Notes: generated from the sequence alone by a model not told the origin. A stretch of DNA of 64,000 nucleotides from Aplectana chamaeleonis (GCA_029168955.1 JAPDOI010001344.1:96001-160000), one strand, 5' to 3'. Shown: positions 41,593 to 51,839, numbered from the stretch's first letter. Translations and numbers: made by a program.

Positions 41593-41704
41593 ACTGCCAC
41601 GGCACGAACGTACGACATCTCGGCAACTTCCCTATTCTACTCATCAGTGTAGCATGACGATGTCCGCAGCAACAGCGAGAAAGAAAGAAGTGGGGGGGGG
41701 AGCA

Positions 41705-41790
41705 AATCTTGTCGGCATATACCGAGACTTTATCAAAGAGTACACATTGAATTTACCAGTGTCTCAATGATAAAGAATCGGAAACTGCGT
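41705..41790 (+). repeat. Repeat R fragment R3
   Basis: TCGGCATATACCGAGACTTT...CCAGTGTCTCAATGATAAAGAATCGGAAACTGCG matches the complement of 30846-30920 (R1) and the end of R2 (36575-36590). Confidence 0.7.
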
Positions 41791-42309
41791 GTGACATAAA
41801 CAGAGGAAAAGGGAGGAAGAAAATGTTTAGAATGTGAGGGGCAGTTGCACGCTGGCGCTTGGAAATATGCCGTGAAATTCAACAGTGACTCATGAAAGAA
41901 AGATTCGCTATGCTAAAATATTATCTGCGGAGTGCCATGCAAAAATGCTGTTTTTTTTTGCAATTTCAAACAGTTACTGAGAGGCATAAAATAATCCAGA
42001 ATTTCAGTGAATAAAATGAAATAATCGTTCAATCAATTTAAAATTAAATATTCATGTCAGATACAATTAATAAATATCATTTGAAATAATTAATTGAAAA
42101 GTTCGAACAGTATTTTCCAAAATAAAATAATAACGATGATTTCGGTTTAAAAGCTGGGGTCGAATTGCAAACTGTTTTCTAAGAGAGGGTTAGTAGACTG
42201 AAACCACGATTCACACTAACAATAAGTAAAAAATACAGAAGAAGAGAAAAGGTGCCTAGCAACTGTTGAATAATCAGCCCAGCACCAAATAATAGAAAAA
42301 GTAGACTAG
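41791..42309. other. No gene recognised
   Basis: AT-rich unassigned sequence. Confidence 0.3.
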
Positions 42310-43166
42310 AATGATGACTTACTTGACTTAATCGGTTGGCTTTCGCCTGACGCGGTCATTCCGCATCTTCACCGAGGTGTGCCGTCCTAGTAGTCAGCCG
42401 TGTCCATTTTTCACGGTCTTCAGCCACAATTTGAACACATTCCATCCAGCTGTCACTATTCCATTTCCTGCGAAACGAAACATCGCGCCTGAACTGTCTT
42501 TCGATGCCGAGTGACTTTAAATCCTCTTTAACCACATCCGTCCAGAACTTTCGCCTACGCCCAGGTGGCCGTTTCCAGACAGGATTTGGAAGCATTTTTA
42601 AAGCGTGTTGTACGAGACGATCCGGCGTTCTTCTTAGTATATGCCCGAGCAGTCGAAGTCGACTTTCCATTGCTGCTTGAGATGGCGTTAGGAGATGCTG
42701 GCACCTCCCTCGTGTCAAGCGTTGATGTACTGCGTCGATTTCGTTGTAAAGGTCTTCGTTATGGCATACACGCGGCCAGAAATATCCAAGCAAACGCCTA
42801 AAAAGCTTCCTCTCCGTGCAATCCAACCTTTCCATCTGCGTTTTCGGTGCTGCCCACGTCTCCGATCCGTACATCATGATAGGGCGAATAGCGGATAGGT
42901 AGACGCGCAACTTGACTTCCTTCGCGATGGTGGTAGACCACAAACACTTGGTTAGAGAATTGAATGCAGACGTAGCTTTCGCACATCGTTGTCGAATAAC
43001 CGCTGCATAACTACCATCGTTCTTCAGCAAACAGCCCAAATAACAGAAATCGTCCACCAGTTCTATACGTTGTCCGTCCACACAAACTCCAGTTGAAGGC
43101 CTCTGAGAGACCCACATCTGCTTGCATTTGTCGGGACGAAGACGAAGTCCATAGGCTAGAATGAGG
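42310..43166 (-). mobile_element. RTE-type LINE, 3' part
   Basis: A 5'-truncated RTE copy: the coding region runs from about 43166 to the stop at 42354-42356, followed by a very short 3' UTR ending GTCAAGTAAGTCATC. The short 3' UTR with a repeat-like end is characteristic of the RTE clade, which is common in nematodes. Confidence 0.85.
42356..43166 (-). pseudogene. RTE reverse transcriptase C-terminus
   Basis: A continuous frame opens YGLRLRPDKCKQMWVS and runs through VDDFCYLGCLLKNDGSY, IRQRCAKATSAFNSLTKCLW, LSAIRPIMMYGSETWA, RRLLGYFWPRVCHNEDLYNE, RLRLLGHILRRTPDRLVQHAL and PGRRRKFWTDVVKEDLKSLG. This is the well-known C-terminal half of RTE-type endonuclease/reverse transcriptases. Catalytic blocks and endonuclease are missing. 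The frame itself has no stops, so the insertion is relatively recent. Confidence 0.9.
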
Positions 43167-43274
43167 ACGAAGGACTAGAATGATACAGCACAATAATATA
43201 GTAGGCCCAGAATATTGAAGAAAGTTTGACAGGGTACTGCACCAGCACAGCAGGACCAGAATATGTCGATGAAT

Positions 43275-45196
43275 CCTTCCATATAATAAAAGAATCGGAG
43301 CACAAAGTATGACCACCTGGGCCTCCATCACTATAGCACTATTTCGTCACATCTCTAACCACTCCAGAACAGTATTGAGCTGTATGTGCATTTCAGTTCA
43401 CCAAAACCTTCAAAGTTTAGTTAGGCTCATACGATTGTGCACTCATTTAGGGGAAGGTTGGGGGATTACGTTTTTCGGTTCTCAACATTCTGCCATCGAA
43501 ACAGCCGAAAAATCTGCGAGCAGTTCGAGTTCCTTTCCTTTCTTCAGCCAAACGACTTCACCCTCATTACGTGGAGGAGATTCAATTCTCGGCATCACCT
43601 GGGGTCACGACCTTCGTGCGTTGGTGACACTACAACATCATCGACGTGACTTAGAATCACCTCCCGGACTTATACCCCGCCCCAAACCCCGATGAACCGT
43701 TATCAAAATCTTTTCAAGCAGCTCCAAGATTCATTAGAGGATGTCTGTGTAGCCTAAAAACCTTCTTCAACGACCACAACTTCACGGATTTATGCTGCAA
43801 AAGTAATCAAGGACTATTCTTTTACCACCGGTCGGATAACCCTTCAAATTCTGATACTACACAACATCCCCAACCCAAACTCACTCCATAACTCTTTAAC
43901 GAGACTTTTAAATGCAAAATTGATAGCAAATTCGTGATCAGCGCGTCAAATACCCATTAAACACCATTTTCACATCGTTTACTGCATCGGGAAAGAAGAA
44001 ATTTTTTTTGGCCTGAAAAATCATCAGGCTTATCCTTCCATATAATAAAAGAATCGGAGCACAAAGTACGACCACCTGGGCCTCCATCACTATAGCACTA
44101 TTTCGTCGCGTCTCTAACCACTCCAAAACAGTATTGAGCTGTATGTGCATTTCAGTTCACCAAAACCTTCAAAGTTTAGTTAGGCTCATACGATTGTGCA
44201 CTCATTTAGGGGAAGGTTGGGGGATTACGTTTTTCGGTTCTCAACATTCTGCCATCGAAACAGCCGGAAAATCTGCGAGCAGTTCGAGTTCCTTTCCTTT
44301 CTTCAGCCAAACGACTTCACCCTCATTACGTGGAGGAGATTCAATTCTCGGCATCACCTGGGGTCACGACCTTCGTGCGTTGGTGACACTACAACATCAT
44401 CGACGTGACTTAGAATCACCTCCCGGACTTATACCCCGCCCCAAACCCTGATGAACCGTTATCAAAATCTTTTCAAGCAGCTCCAAGATTCATTAGAGGA
44501 TGTCTGTGTAGCCTAAAAACCTTCTTCAACGACCACAACTTCACGGATTTATGCTGCAAAAGTAATCAAGGACTATTCTTTTACCACCGGTCGGATTACC
44601 CTTCAAATTCTGATACTACACAACATCCCCAACCCAAACTCACTCCATAACTCTTTAACGAGACTTTTAAATGCAAAATTGATAGCAAATTCGTGATCAG
44701 CGCGTCAAATACCCATAAAACACCATTTTCACATCGTTTACTGCATCGGGAAAGAAGAAATTTTTTTTTGGCCTGAAAAATCATCAGGCTTATCCTTCCA
44801 TATAATAAAAGAATCGGAGCACAAAGTACGACCACCTGGGCCTCCATCACTATAGCACTATTTCGTCACGTCTCTAACCACTCCAAAACAGTATTAAGCT
44901 GTATGTGCATTTCAGTTCACCAAAACCTTCAAAGTTTAGTTAGGCTCATACGATTGTGCACTCATTTAGGGGAAGGTTGGGGGATTACGTTTTTCGGTTC
45001 TCAACATTCTGCCATCGAAACAGCCGAAAAATCTGCGAGCAGTTCGAGTTCCTTTCCTTTCTTCAGCCAAACGACTTCACCCTCATTACGTGGAGGAGAT
45101 TCAATTCTCGGCATCACCTGGGGTCACGACCTTCGTGCGTTGGTGACACTACAACATCATCGACGTGACTTAGAATCACCTCCCGGACTTATACCC
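43275..45196. repeat. 759-bp tandem repeat T, 2.5 copies
   Basis: Units start at 43275, 44034 and 44794 (TCCTTCCATATAATAAAAGA...) and differ at only about 8 positions per 759 bp between copies 1 and 2; copy 3 stops at 45196 against repeat S. Each unit contains the same 105-128-codon ORF (VHQNLQSLVRLIRLCTHLGE...). I do not recognise a domain in it and see no promoter or splice logic, so I do not annotate it as a gene. Near-identity means a recent amplification, or an assembly artefact. Confidence 0.9.
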
Positions 45197-45500
45197 CCAG
45201 CGAGAAAGTGTGGAGAGAAGGAAACCCAGCGTACGGGCGCAGACGCATGCGATAAACGGAAATAAATTTCACTCGGAAACAGATGATACACAGAAATCCT
45301 CGAATGGATCTTAAAGCCGCTTGATAGAATTTTCCAACGATTTATCGGGGTTTGAGGCGGAGTATAAAGTTTGGGAGGTGGTTATAAGTCACGTCAATGA
45401 TGTTGTCGTGTCACCAACGCGTTTCCGTTTATCGCGTACGTCTGCTCGCGTACGCTGCGTCTCCGTCTCCCCACACTTTCTCGCTCCGCACAAGCGCGCG
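45197..45500. repeat. Repeat S, copy S1 (foldback)
   Basis: The arm 45199-45265 (AGCGAGAAAGTGTGGAGAGA...GCATGCGATAAACGG) is complementary to 45415-45492. The interior GGAAATAAATTTCACTCGGA is the uninterrupted counterpart of the V2 insertion site in S2. Confidence 0.75.
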
Positions 45501-45534
45501 ATGGAACAGATAAAATTTGGTTAGGAATTAGAGG

Positions 45535-45625
45535 ATCACCCCCCAACCTTCCCCTAAATGTCTTCAAGATTGCATAAGCCTAACTATACATTGAAGGTTT
45601 TGGTGAACTGAAATGCACATAAAAT
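45535..45625 (-). repeat. Inverted fragment of repeat T
   Basis: CACCCCCCAACCTTCCCCTAA...AAGGTTTTGGTGAACTGAAATGCACAT is the complement of 43388-43470 inside T. With the T array it makes an inverted repeat spanning about 2.2 kb. Confidence 0.75.
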
Positions 45626-46090
45626 TGAGAATATGTCTCAGATATGTCAATAATTTTCCAAGAATTCACGACGGTAACTCCAGCACCCTCTTTATGTACA
45701 TAACATTCTTCGAACTGCCGTTTTCGTCCCTTTCTTTTAGTGTGAGTCCGCTGCGTTTTTTTTCTGTTTTGTAAAATTTTTCTAGCTGGTTATCGACTAT
45801 AATTTGTTTAACCCAACTCTTGACTATCAAACTCAGTTTTTTTTTGGAATTTTCATGCTGTGGAAATATCGGACATAACAAAACATGAGATTTTCAAGTT
45901 ACTGGATTCTGAAAGTTTTCGAGCTACCAAGCACCGAACTTTTTTCGATCATCTGCGGGTGGAACAATCGGAGATTAAATATTATGTGCGAAGTTGCTCT
46001 ATAAATTTCAAAATGACGTTGGGAATTAAGACCATTAAAACAAATAAATCTCAAACTCTGACCCTTGCAATAATTTGAAAGCTTTGTCTG
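45626..46090 (+). repeat. Repeat U, copy U1
   Basis: Shares a collinear series with U2 (47105-47600): GGACGGTAACTCCAG-like, TTTCGTGTGGGTCC-like, TATCAAACTCA, ACATGAGATTTTCAAGTTACTG and CTTGCAATA. The copies are clearly diverged. No coding content recognised. Confidence 0.6.
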
Positions 46091-46139
46091 TAGTATTCTA
46101 CACTTGTTCATTTAGTATTGTTCAGTAATCTACACAAGA

Positions 46140-46445
46140 TGGGTTGCTTTGTAGTTGCATGGATAGGTGTCTTTGAATTTTCAAGAAGTCCCTGTTAATT
46201 CCGCACTGGTGCTGGGCAAGGCCAATAGCGGCCTTTGTTGAACGATTTTGTAGACCCACAGCATATACGATGCACTGTTTGCTCCCTTGAACGTCGATGG
46301 GATGAGTCGAGATGGGAATTTGGGCAACAAAATTGAGTGAAACTCGCTCCGTGGGCTTCACCAAAAGTTGTAATCAACGGTTGGGTAGCAGCCCCAGTTT
46401 ATGGTAAGTAAATACAGTTGCACATGTGTATGACAATACAGTTGG
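46140..46445. repeat. Repeat AA, copy AA1
   Basis: GGTGCTGGGCAAGGCCAATAGCGG, TGTAGACCCACAGCATATACGATGCAC and AACGGTTGGGTAGCAG match 54411-54562 plus 57389-57450. AA1 is uninterrupted at the point where hAT element H sits in AA2. Both copies read CIVYAVGLQ-RST-AAIG-AQH-C on the minus strand. Confidence 0.7.
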
Positions 46446-46601
46446 GCCCGTGTCCTGTTTCCCCAAGAAAAAAAGTTCGAATTTAAACCGCGGCGGTTTA
46501 ATTCTCAGAGATTGAGATTTAAACCGCCACGCCAGCCGCGGTTTGAATTTACACGTTTTTTTTTTCTTGAAGAAACAGACCACGGAACTAACCATATGTT
46601 A

Positions 46602-46869
46602 CTGTGCTTCTCTGGGCCAAATTCCGGTCCGCAATTGCGTCTCGACACGCTTTGCGGCCGGCCGCACGCGCTCGAGTCGTTCGAGTTTCCAGCGCGAAAG
46701 CCGCATCGATATGGCTTTTTTATCAATTTTCTGCAATTTTTTTAGTTACCAGAATCTAAAACCCACTTGGAGCCAACAGATCGGCGGCTGTGGTGCTGGA
46801 AACTCTGCGTGCGGCCGCAAAGCGTGTCGAGACGCATTACGGACAGGAATTTGTCTCAGAGAAGCACAG
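46602..46869. mobile_element. Tc1/mariner-like MITE V1 (TA)
   Basis: The 268-bp element has inverted ends CTGTGCTTCTCTGGGCCAAA... and ...TCTCAGAGAAGCACAG, with TA at 46600-46601 and 46870-46871. The TIRs include GCGTCTCGACACGCTTTGCG. Confidence 0.88.
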
Positions 46870-46887
46870 TAACTGGGGTGCGTTTTC

Positions 46888-46990
46888 AGGTAAAACTAGT
46901 TGTCGAGAATCGAACGAAAAGTTGTGGGGAGTTGGTCGAGCATCGAGTAGTTGTTCAAAAAGTAGATAAAAGTAGGGAACTTCGGGATCC
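46888..46990. repeat. Repeat W, copy 1
   Basis: AGGTAAAACTAGTTGTCGAG...CGAACGAAAAGTTGT matches the complement of the two W copies at 57472-57570 and 57765-57862. Confidence 0.6.
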
Positions 46991-47104
46991 GCAGTATTTG
47001 TCGAGAACTCAAGCCGATTTGTCCAGAATTTGGGAAGAAGTTGCCGAGGATTCAGGAGGACGAGTGCTTCACGAGAATTCAGACAGATTTCTGGACAACT
47101 CCAC

Positions 47105-47600
47105 TCAAAATTGTAAATATGTCTCAAATATGTCGAGCTTTTCCCAAGGATTCAGGACGGTAACTCCAGAACCCCCTAACATTCTTCACACGTCGCGATG
47201 GCTGTTTTCGTTCTTTGTCTTTCGTGTGGGTCCCGTGCAGTTTTTCTGTTTTATTTCATTCTTCTAACTGGTTCAACGATTAAAGTTCATTTCAAAGAAC
47301 TCTTGAATATCAAACTCAATTTTTTCGAATTTTCAACTTCTGAAAATAGGGAACATACCAAAACATGGGATTTTCAAGTTACTGAATTTTGAAAGTTTTC
47401 GTGCTCCTAAGTACTGACCTATTTACGATGATCGGTTGTTGAAGCAGTCGAATTTAAAATATTATTTAAAAAGTTACCCAAGAAGTATCAAAATGCCGTT
47501 TCGAATTAAGATTATGCATTCAATTAATTTTCGAGCGATTCAGTTCTGACCGAAATAAGCAACTATGAATCTTGCAATAGTTTTTTAGCATAATACTGAT
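47105..47600 (+). repeat. Repeat U, copy U2
   Basis: Direct, diverged repeat of U1. The U1/U2 pair brackets AA1, V1 and W; they could be two solo insertions or remains of one larger element. Confidence 0.6.
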
Positions 47601-48607
47601 GGTCCGGGAGGTGGTTCTAAGTCACGTACAATATTCTATACCAAGGTGATTGCTCAGTCATTGCCTGTGATCCGAACAATGTTCGGAGCGGGGGTGGACC
47701 CCAGGGGTGTGCGTAACTACGGTTTACGATTTTACGACTTACGGTGTTTTTTTCCTCGTAATTACGGTTTACGATTTACGGGATTTTGGACCGGAAATCG
47801 AGATTTTTCGTAAATAAAAATACATGCAATGGAAGTAAATTACAAGTCGTCTCCGACTGACCCGCTATATCCCCATACTGCTGATGTTTTTGATCATGAG
47901 ATGGAACCAACTCCGGCGTCTGACTACAGCACGACCCGATTATCAATTTTTACGCGATTCTTCCAATTCCATTATAACGCGGGACACACGGTCGGAGTCA
48001 GGGATGAGCGGAATTCCGATTTCCGATTTCCGATGGTTTTTGGCCTTCCAATTTCCGACTTCCGATTTCCGAAAAAAAAAGCCTAAAATGCGGAAAAAGT
48101 CGGAAATATCGAAGTTTAGGTTTTTGAACCTTTTTCCTTGCCAGATTCTTAGGGATATCTGGGGCGCTGAGTTCGAATTCGAGGTTCGGCTTCACTTTTC
48201 AGAAAGCTAGGGTTGAGTGCATTTACAGGAAAGTTATTCAATAACATTCTACTGTCTGCATATGTATGTTTGCCTAACTATGTGTGTGTGTGTGTCTGTG
48301 TGTGTTTGTGAGAATGAACGGAAATTCGGTCGTTTTTTTTTTCAAAAATGAAGCCATTCGGTTTGTTGTTATTACGGTGTGATGGCGTGTACTGATAACA
48401 CGATATAATCAGTTCCCCATATAAAAGCTTGCTGAAAGAGTTCATAAACGGTTTCATGTGAGATTTAAGGCCCGCTGTGAGTTTCTCGAGGGAAGTGTGC
48501 GGGACTCCACTGGTAAGGAATTTCTGACAGAGTTAAATGCGAATTAAGGGCTCTAGATATGCTCTCGGCAACCTGCCTTTACAACTTTAAGTTACATTTG
48601 ACCTTAA

Positions 48608-49067
48608 AGGCATCGTTCGCGCTGGAAATCAATTTTCATTTTTCAGACTCAATTTCATGGTTGAGCCCGGTAGACCACACTGGTAAACTTTGGCGCGTCA
48701 AAAACGTTGGGCAATGAGGTTGGAAGGCGTCAAAGATGAAGATCCGCCACCAATTCTCACCAGTCATCTAGCACTTTTTCCTAGAATGGTGGTGCGACCG
48801 TAAGACAACATGAAAAATAGTTGCGGCACGAACTCCACATGCCGAAAAACTCCGGAAATGACAGTGACAAGGCCTACAAAAGCAGAAAAAACTTTAGAAA
48901 GGATTTTGGCGCGAAATTCAAATTCGTATTTACAATGTGTTCCGATTGGCTTTTCTCTACAAATGAAGGTTTTTCATGGGCCCCTTCGACATTTTCGTTC
49001 TCTAGAGAGGCCAAGCTACACAAAAACATGAAAAAATAATATACGGTTTTCTGCGCGTACGATGCCT
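48608..49067. mobile_element. piggyBac-like MITE P3 (TTAA), nested in L
   Basis: TTAA at 48604-48607 and 49068-49071 flanks AGGCATCGTTCGCGCTGG... and ...GCGCGTACGATGCCT. 460 bp. Confidence 0.8.
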
Positions 49068-49164
49068 TTAAACATTGCATATATGCTCCACGGTGCGGGT
49101 TGAGTTACAAGTGACATAAAGCACTGGCGTGTAACCTAAATGTATTATGTTATCGCACATGTAA

Positions 49165-49534
49165 GGCGCTATTCATACTACTCAACGCCAGCGCGGCACG
49201 CGCGTGCCGCGCTGGCGTGGCGGTTGTGTATGAATACTTTCTACGCGCATGACGCGCGTGCCGCGCTTGGGGAGACTCTGAATACTTTAGCGGCGACGCC
49301 ATGGCGGAGCGGTGAAGCTGGAATGAATGAGACGATTGATAAATAATATCAGTGGATGAAAACGCCAAGGCCTTTCGGGTGGCAGTATGAATACTGCAGC
49401 GGCGACGCCATGACGGAGCGGGCGAAGCTGACGCGCGTGCCGCGCGGGCGGGGCGTCAAGCCATTCATACACAAAAGCCACGCCAGCGCGGCACGCGCGT
49501 GCCGCGCTGGCGTTGAGTAGTATGAATAACGCCT
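49165..49534. mobile_element. PIF/Harbinger-like MITE N2 (TAA), nested in L
   Basis: The 370-bp element begins GGCGCTATTCATACTACTCA and ends with its complement (one mismatch, AACGCC). TAA flanks at 49162-49164 and 49535-49537. Each TIR contains a perfect 32-bp palindrome (49186-49217 and 49481-49512) centred on GGCACGCGCGTGCC. Confidence 0.9.
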
Positions 49535-49915
49535 AACCTTTCTACGCGGCGTGCCGTTCCCTAGGGAGGTATACGATGCACCCTGGAGGCAGGACTCAGA
49601 TGCAGCGTCGTTCATTCAGTTACACTAGTTTTGAGGTACTTGGCCCCGCACACCGGCTGGAGGCCCCGCTTGACAGACCGCTGCCGGCCCAGTCGTGCTC
49701 GCCGAGCAGTCTCCGTCGCGTGACTATGCTGGCCTTGTCGCTTGTCAATGTGCCGGCCACGTCGCGGGTACGTGTCAAGTAACATGTACCAACAGTGCGA
49801 GATACTCGCAATGTTGTGTATTTAGAATTGCTTGATTCCTTAGCTTCATGAAGGTTAGATGTTCGTTAGATATTGAAGCTATACTGCGTTGAGATAGATG
49901 TTGAAATCCCTTTAT

Positions 49916-49957
49916 CCGCAACGTTTCGGGTCTTAGACCCTTCTTCAGACGGCTATA
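49916..49957 (-). ncRNA. Hammerhead-like core in a PLE-like fragment
   Basis: On the minus strand CTGAAGA is followed by AGGGTC-TAA-GACCC, a possible 5-bp stem II, and then GAAACGTTGC. CUGANGA, stem II and GAAA are the three parts of the hammerhead core. The downstream ATAAAG-GG-TT context resembles the PLE ends at 23505-23530. No PLE coding sequence remains here. Confidence 0.4.
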
Positions 49958-50239
49958 AGATTATGTATGTAGCAATGAAAGATGCGGAGGCGCTAGGAAC
50001 GTACTGGTTTGAAGGAGAGGGAGAAGAGAGTTCTCGCCGATGACCGACTCGGTTGTGTATTTATTATAAACGCATGTTACATTAATCAAAAATCTCGTAC
50101 AATTACACGTAACATCGCTTCAAGTTACTTGTTAACTCAAAGTAAGTTGCGTGAGGCAACAATGCAACTTGCGTTGATGTCTCAGGTAACTTGCTCAGCA
50201 TTTTCTGAGTGGAAGTGCGTCAAGCGTCAAAACAGTGGG

Positions 50240-50600
50240 CTGGCCTTCACTTAGAGTGCGCCAAGCGCTGGAAAAGGTGTGCGGGGCCCAACTGGGAGTA
50301 CGCCGAGCGCCGGAGGAACTGTCTGTGTTGCGCTCTCTTTGGAGCGTCGAGCTCCGGGTAGACTGTGTTGGACACAATTTGGAGGGCTCCAAGCGCCGGC
50401 GAAAGTGTGTAGGCCCCCAACTAGGAGTGCGTGAAGCGCCGAGAAAAGTGTGTTGCACTCAACTAGGAGTGCGCCATGTGCCGGGAATAAAAGTTTGCGG
50501 GACTCCAATAAGAATGTGCCGCTCACCGGAGAGACTGTGTTGAACCGACTTGAACTGCTGCTGGCGCCTGGAAAAGTGTGTGGGACCTAACTGATTCTGC
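50240..50600. repeat. 42-bp minisatellite, family B, locus 2 (diverged)
   Basis: Unit starts at 50265 and 50307 confirm the 42-bp period. Units read GCGCCGAGAAAAGTGTGTTG..., recognisably related to loci 1 and 3 but much more mutated. Nested in L. Confidence 0.85.
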
Positions 50601-50651
50601 AATGATTCTGAGCGTCACGATACAAGCCTACAAGTACGCGTGGGCATACAC

Positions 50652-51040
50652 TATACTTGGGCATCGAATAAATTCGGATCATCCGAAAAATTAATTTTAC
50701 TCTCTGGAGTCAGAATGGTTTTGAGCTAATTTTGGTTTTCAGGCCACAAGTTAGGGGTAGTCTTCTCATAATTCATGGCAAAGTAGAATTCTGTGCATTC
50801 ACAAAATCACAAATATCAGTTTTTCAGGAATTAAGTCGACTAATAGCCGCAGTCGACTATTTTTTTCGAATAATTGATGATTGTGATTCAATGAATGTAA
50901 TTGATTCTACTCTAACCTAACTTAGGAGAAGATTGCCCACTACTCGTTGTCTGAAAACCAGAGAAAGCTCGATTCGTTGTAACATTGAGGAGAAAAATTC
51001 ATTTATCGGATGATTCGAAATTATTCGATGCCCAAGTATA
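50652..51040. mobile_element. Palindromic MITE Q2 with 8-bp TSD, nested in L
   Basis: TATACTTGGGCATCGAATAA at the left and its complement at the right enclose a nearly palindromic 389 bp. Flanks are GCATACAC (50644-50651) and GCATTCAC (51041-51048), 7 of 8 identical. The centre contains AGTCGACTATTTTTTTCGAA. Confidence 0.85.
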
Positions 51041-51324
51041 GCATTCACCTTGTTCAATAAAGTAGGATAAGCCCAAGTTTTTTGGCAGGAACAATCACCA
51101 GGGGAGGGTTAAGAATTTTGCTGATCATTTCCGATTTCCGATGGTTTTTGGCGTTTCGATTTCCGAATTACGAATTTTAGAGAGTCGTTCCGATTTCCGA
51201 TTTCCGCAATTCAGAAAAAAATTTCCGCTCATCCCTGGTCGGAGTTGGAGGCGCTGGATGCCAGATCTGCTTTGCGTGCCGGGCGCGTCTCTCTAGCTGC
51301 CGTCCAGGACGCAATGCAATCTAA

Positions 51325-51698
51325 AAGCACTGCACTTTTCACGAGGATCTTGGTTTTTGAGTGTTCTTTCATTAAGAGCAACTGACCTGATCTTCTGAAC
51401 TAGATTAGCGTTTAGAAAAATTGAGCCAAGCAGTCTAATAAAGCCTAAAATTGCTTGAAGGAATGCTCCTGGCCTGCCATTTGGGAAGACTTCGAATTTT
51501 TCTTCGTCCACAACAAATGGACCCTCAGGAAAAAGGAGTGAGCTCGAATTTGAACACTTACCTTTGTTTTTTTCAAAACCGTTATCTGTCATAAATGTGA
51601 GCGTTTCGTGGGGCGCTTTGGCTATATTCCCTAACTATGGGGACCAAATTACACAGAGCCACGAAAACTTGAAAGCGGTTTTTTGTGCGCACGTTGCC
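51325..51698. mobile_element. P-family MITE P5 in M1 (decayed TTAA)
   Basis: The left end follows CTAA (AAGCACTGCACTTTTCACGA). The right end ...TTGTGCGCACGTTGCC precedes TTAA. M2 has a P-like end at the equivalent position (63425), so this insertion predates the M1/M2 split. Confidence 0.55.
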
Positions 51699-51839
51699 TT
51701 AAATTATCTAAATTAATAAAATATGGCACCGTCAGCATAAAGCTGCGATTCCGCAAATGATTGACTGAATATAGGAAAAATAATGTGTGCTTGGCTACCG
51801 ATGCTGTGCTCTACATAGCATACAGTTCTCGCAGATCGC

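Larger units (their letters stand above)
38187..41627 (-). mobile_element. Full-length 2A/PHD-type LINE, copy 2, with 10-bp TSD
   Basis: The 3441-bp insertion is bounded by TTCCCTATTC at 38177-38186 and 41628-41637. On the minus strand it starts GTTGCCGAGATGTCGTACG and ends in an AAG-repeat tail (complement of TTCTTCTTCTTCTGCAGCC). It has the same domain order as copy 1 but is better preserved in the N-terminal half. Frame breaks remain near 40900, 40345, 40140, 39030 and 38800, so it is also inactive. Confidence 0.9.
47999..51237. mobile_element. hAT-like element L (3.24 kb) nested in M1
   Basis: It begins CAGGGATGAGCGGAATTCCG and ends ...ATTTCCGCTCATCCCTG, flanked by GTCGGAGT at 47991-47998 and 51238-51245. 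M2 has the unoccupied site (GATCGGAGTTGGAGGCGCTGG at about 63340). L is swollen by later insertions: P3, N2, a PLE-like fragment, a family-B minisatellite and Q2. Terminal segments are repeats of TTCCGATTTCCGA. No transposase recognised. Confidence 0.88.
47702..51830. mobile_element. hAT-like element M1, interrupted by element L
   Basis: The left end CAGGGGTGTGCGTAACTACG is a classic hAT-style TIR. It is followed by GTTTACGATTTTACGACTTACGG-type sequence shared with M2 (63040 onwards). The copy continues after L with GGAGTTGGAGGCGCTGGATG, again as in M2. The right terminus was not located, so the end given is approximate. Confidence 0.7.

Noticed and set aside
43383..45265. A three-copy gene family encoding VHQNLQSLVRLIRLCTHLGE...
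   Set aside because: Identity between units extends equally through non-coding parts, no known domain is present, and two frames are open over the same bases.
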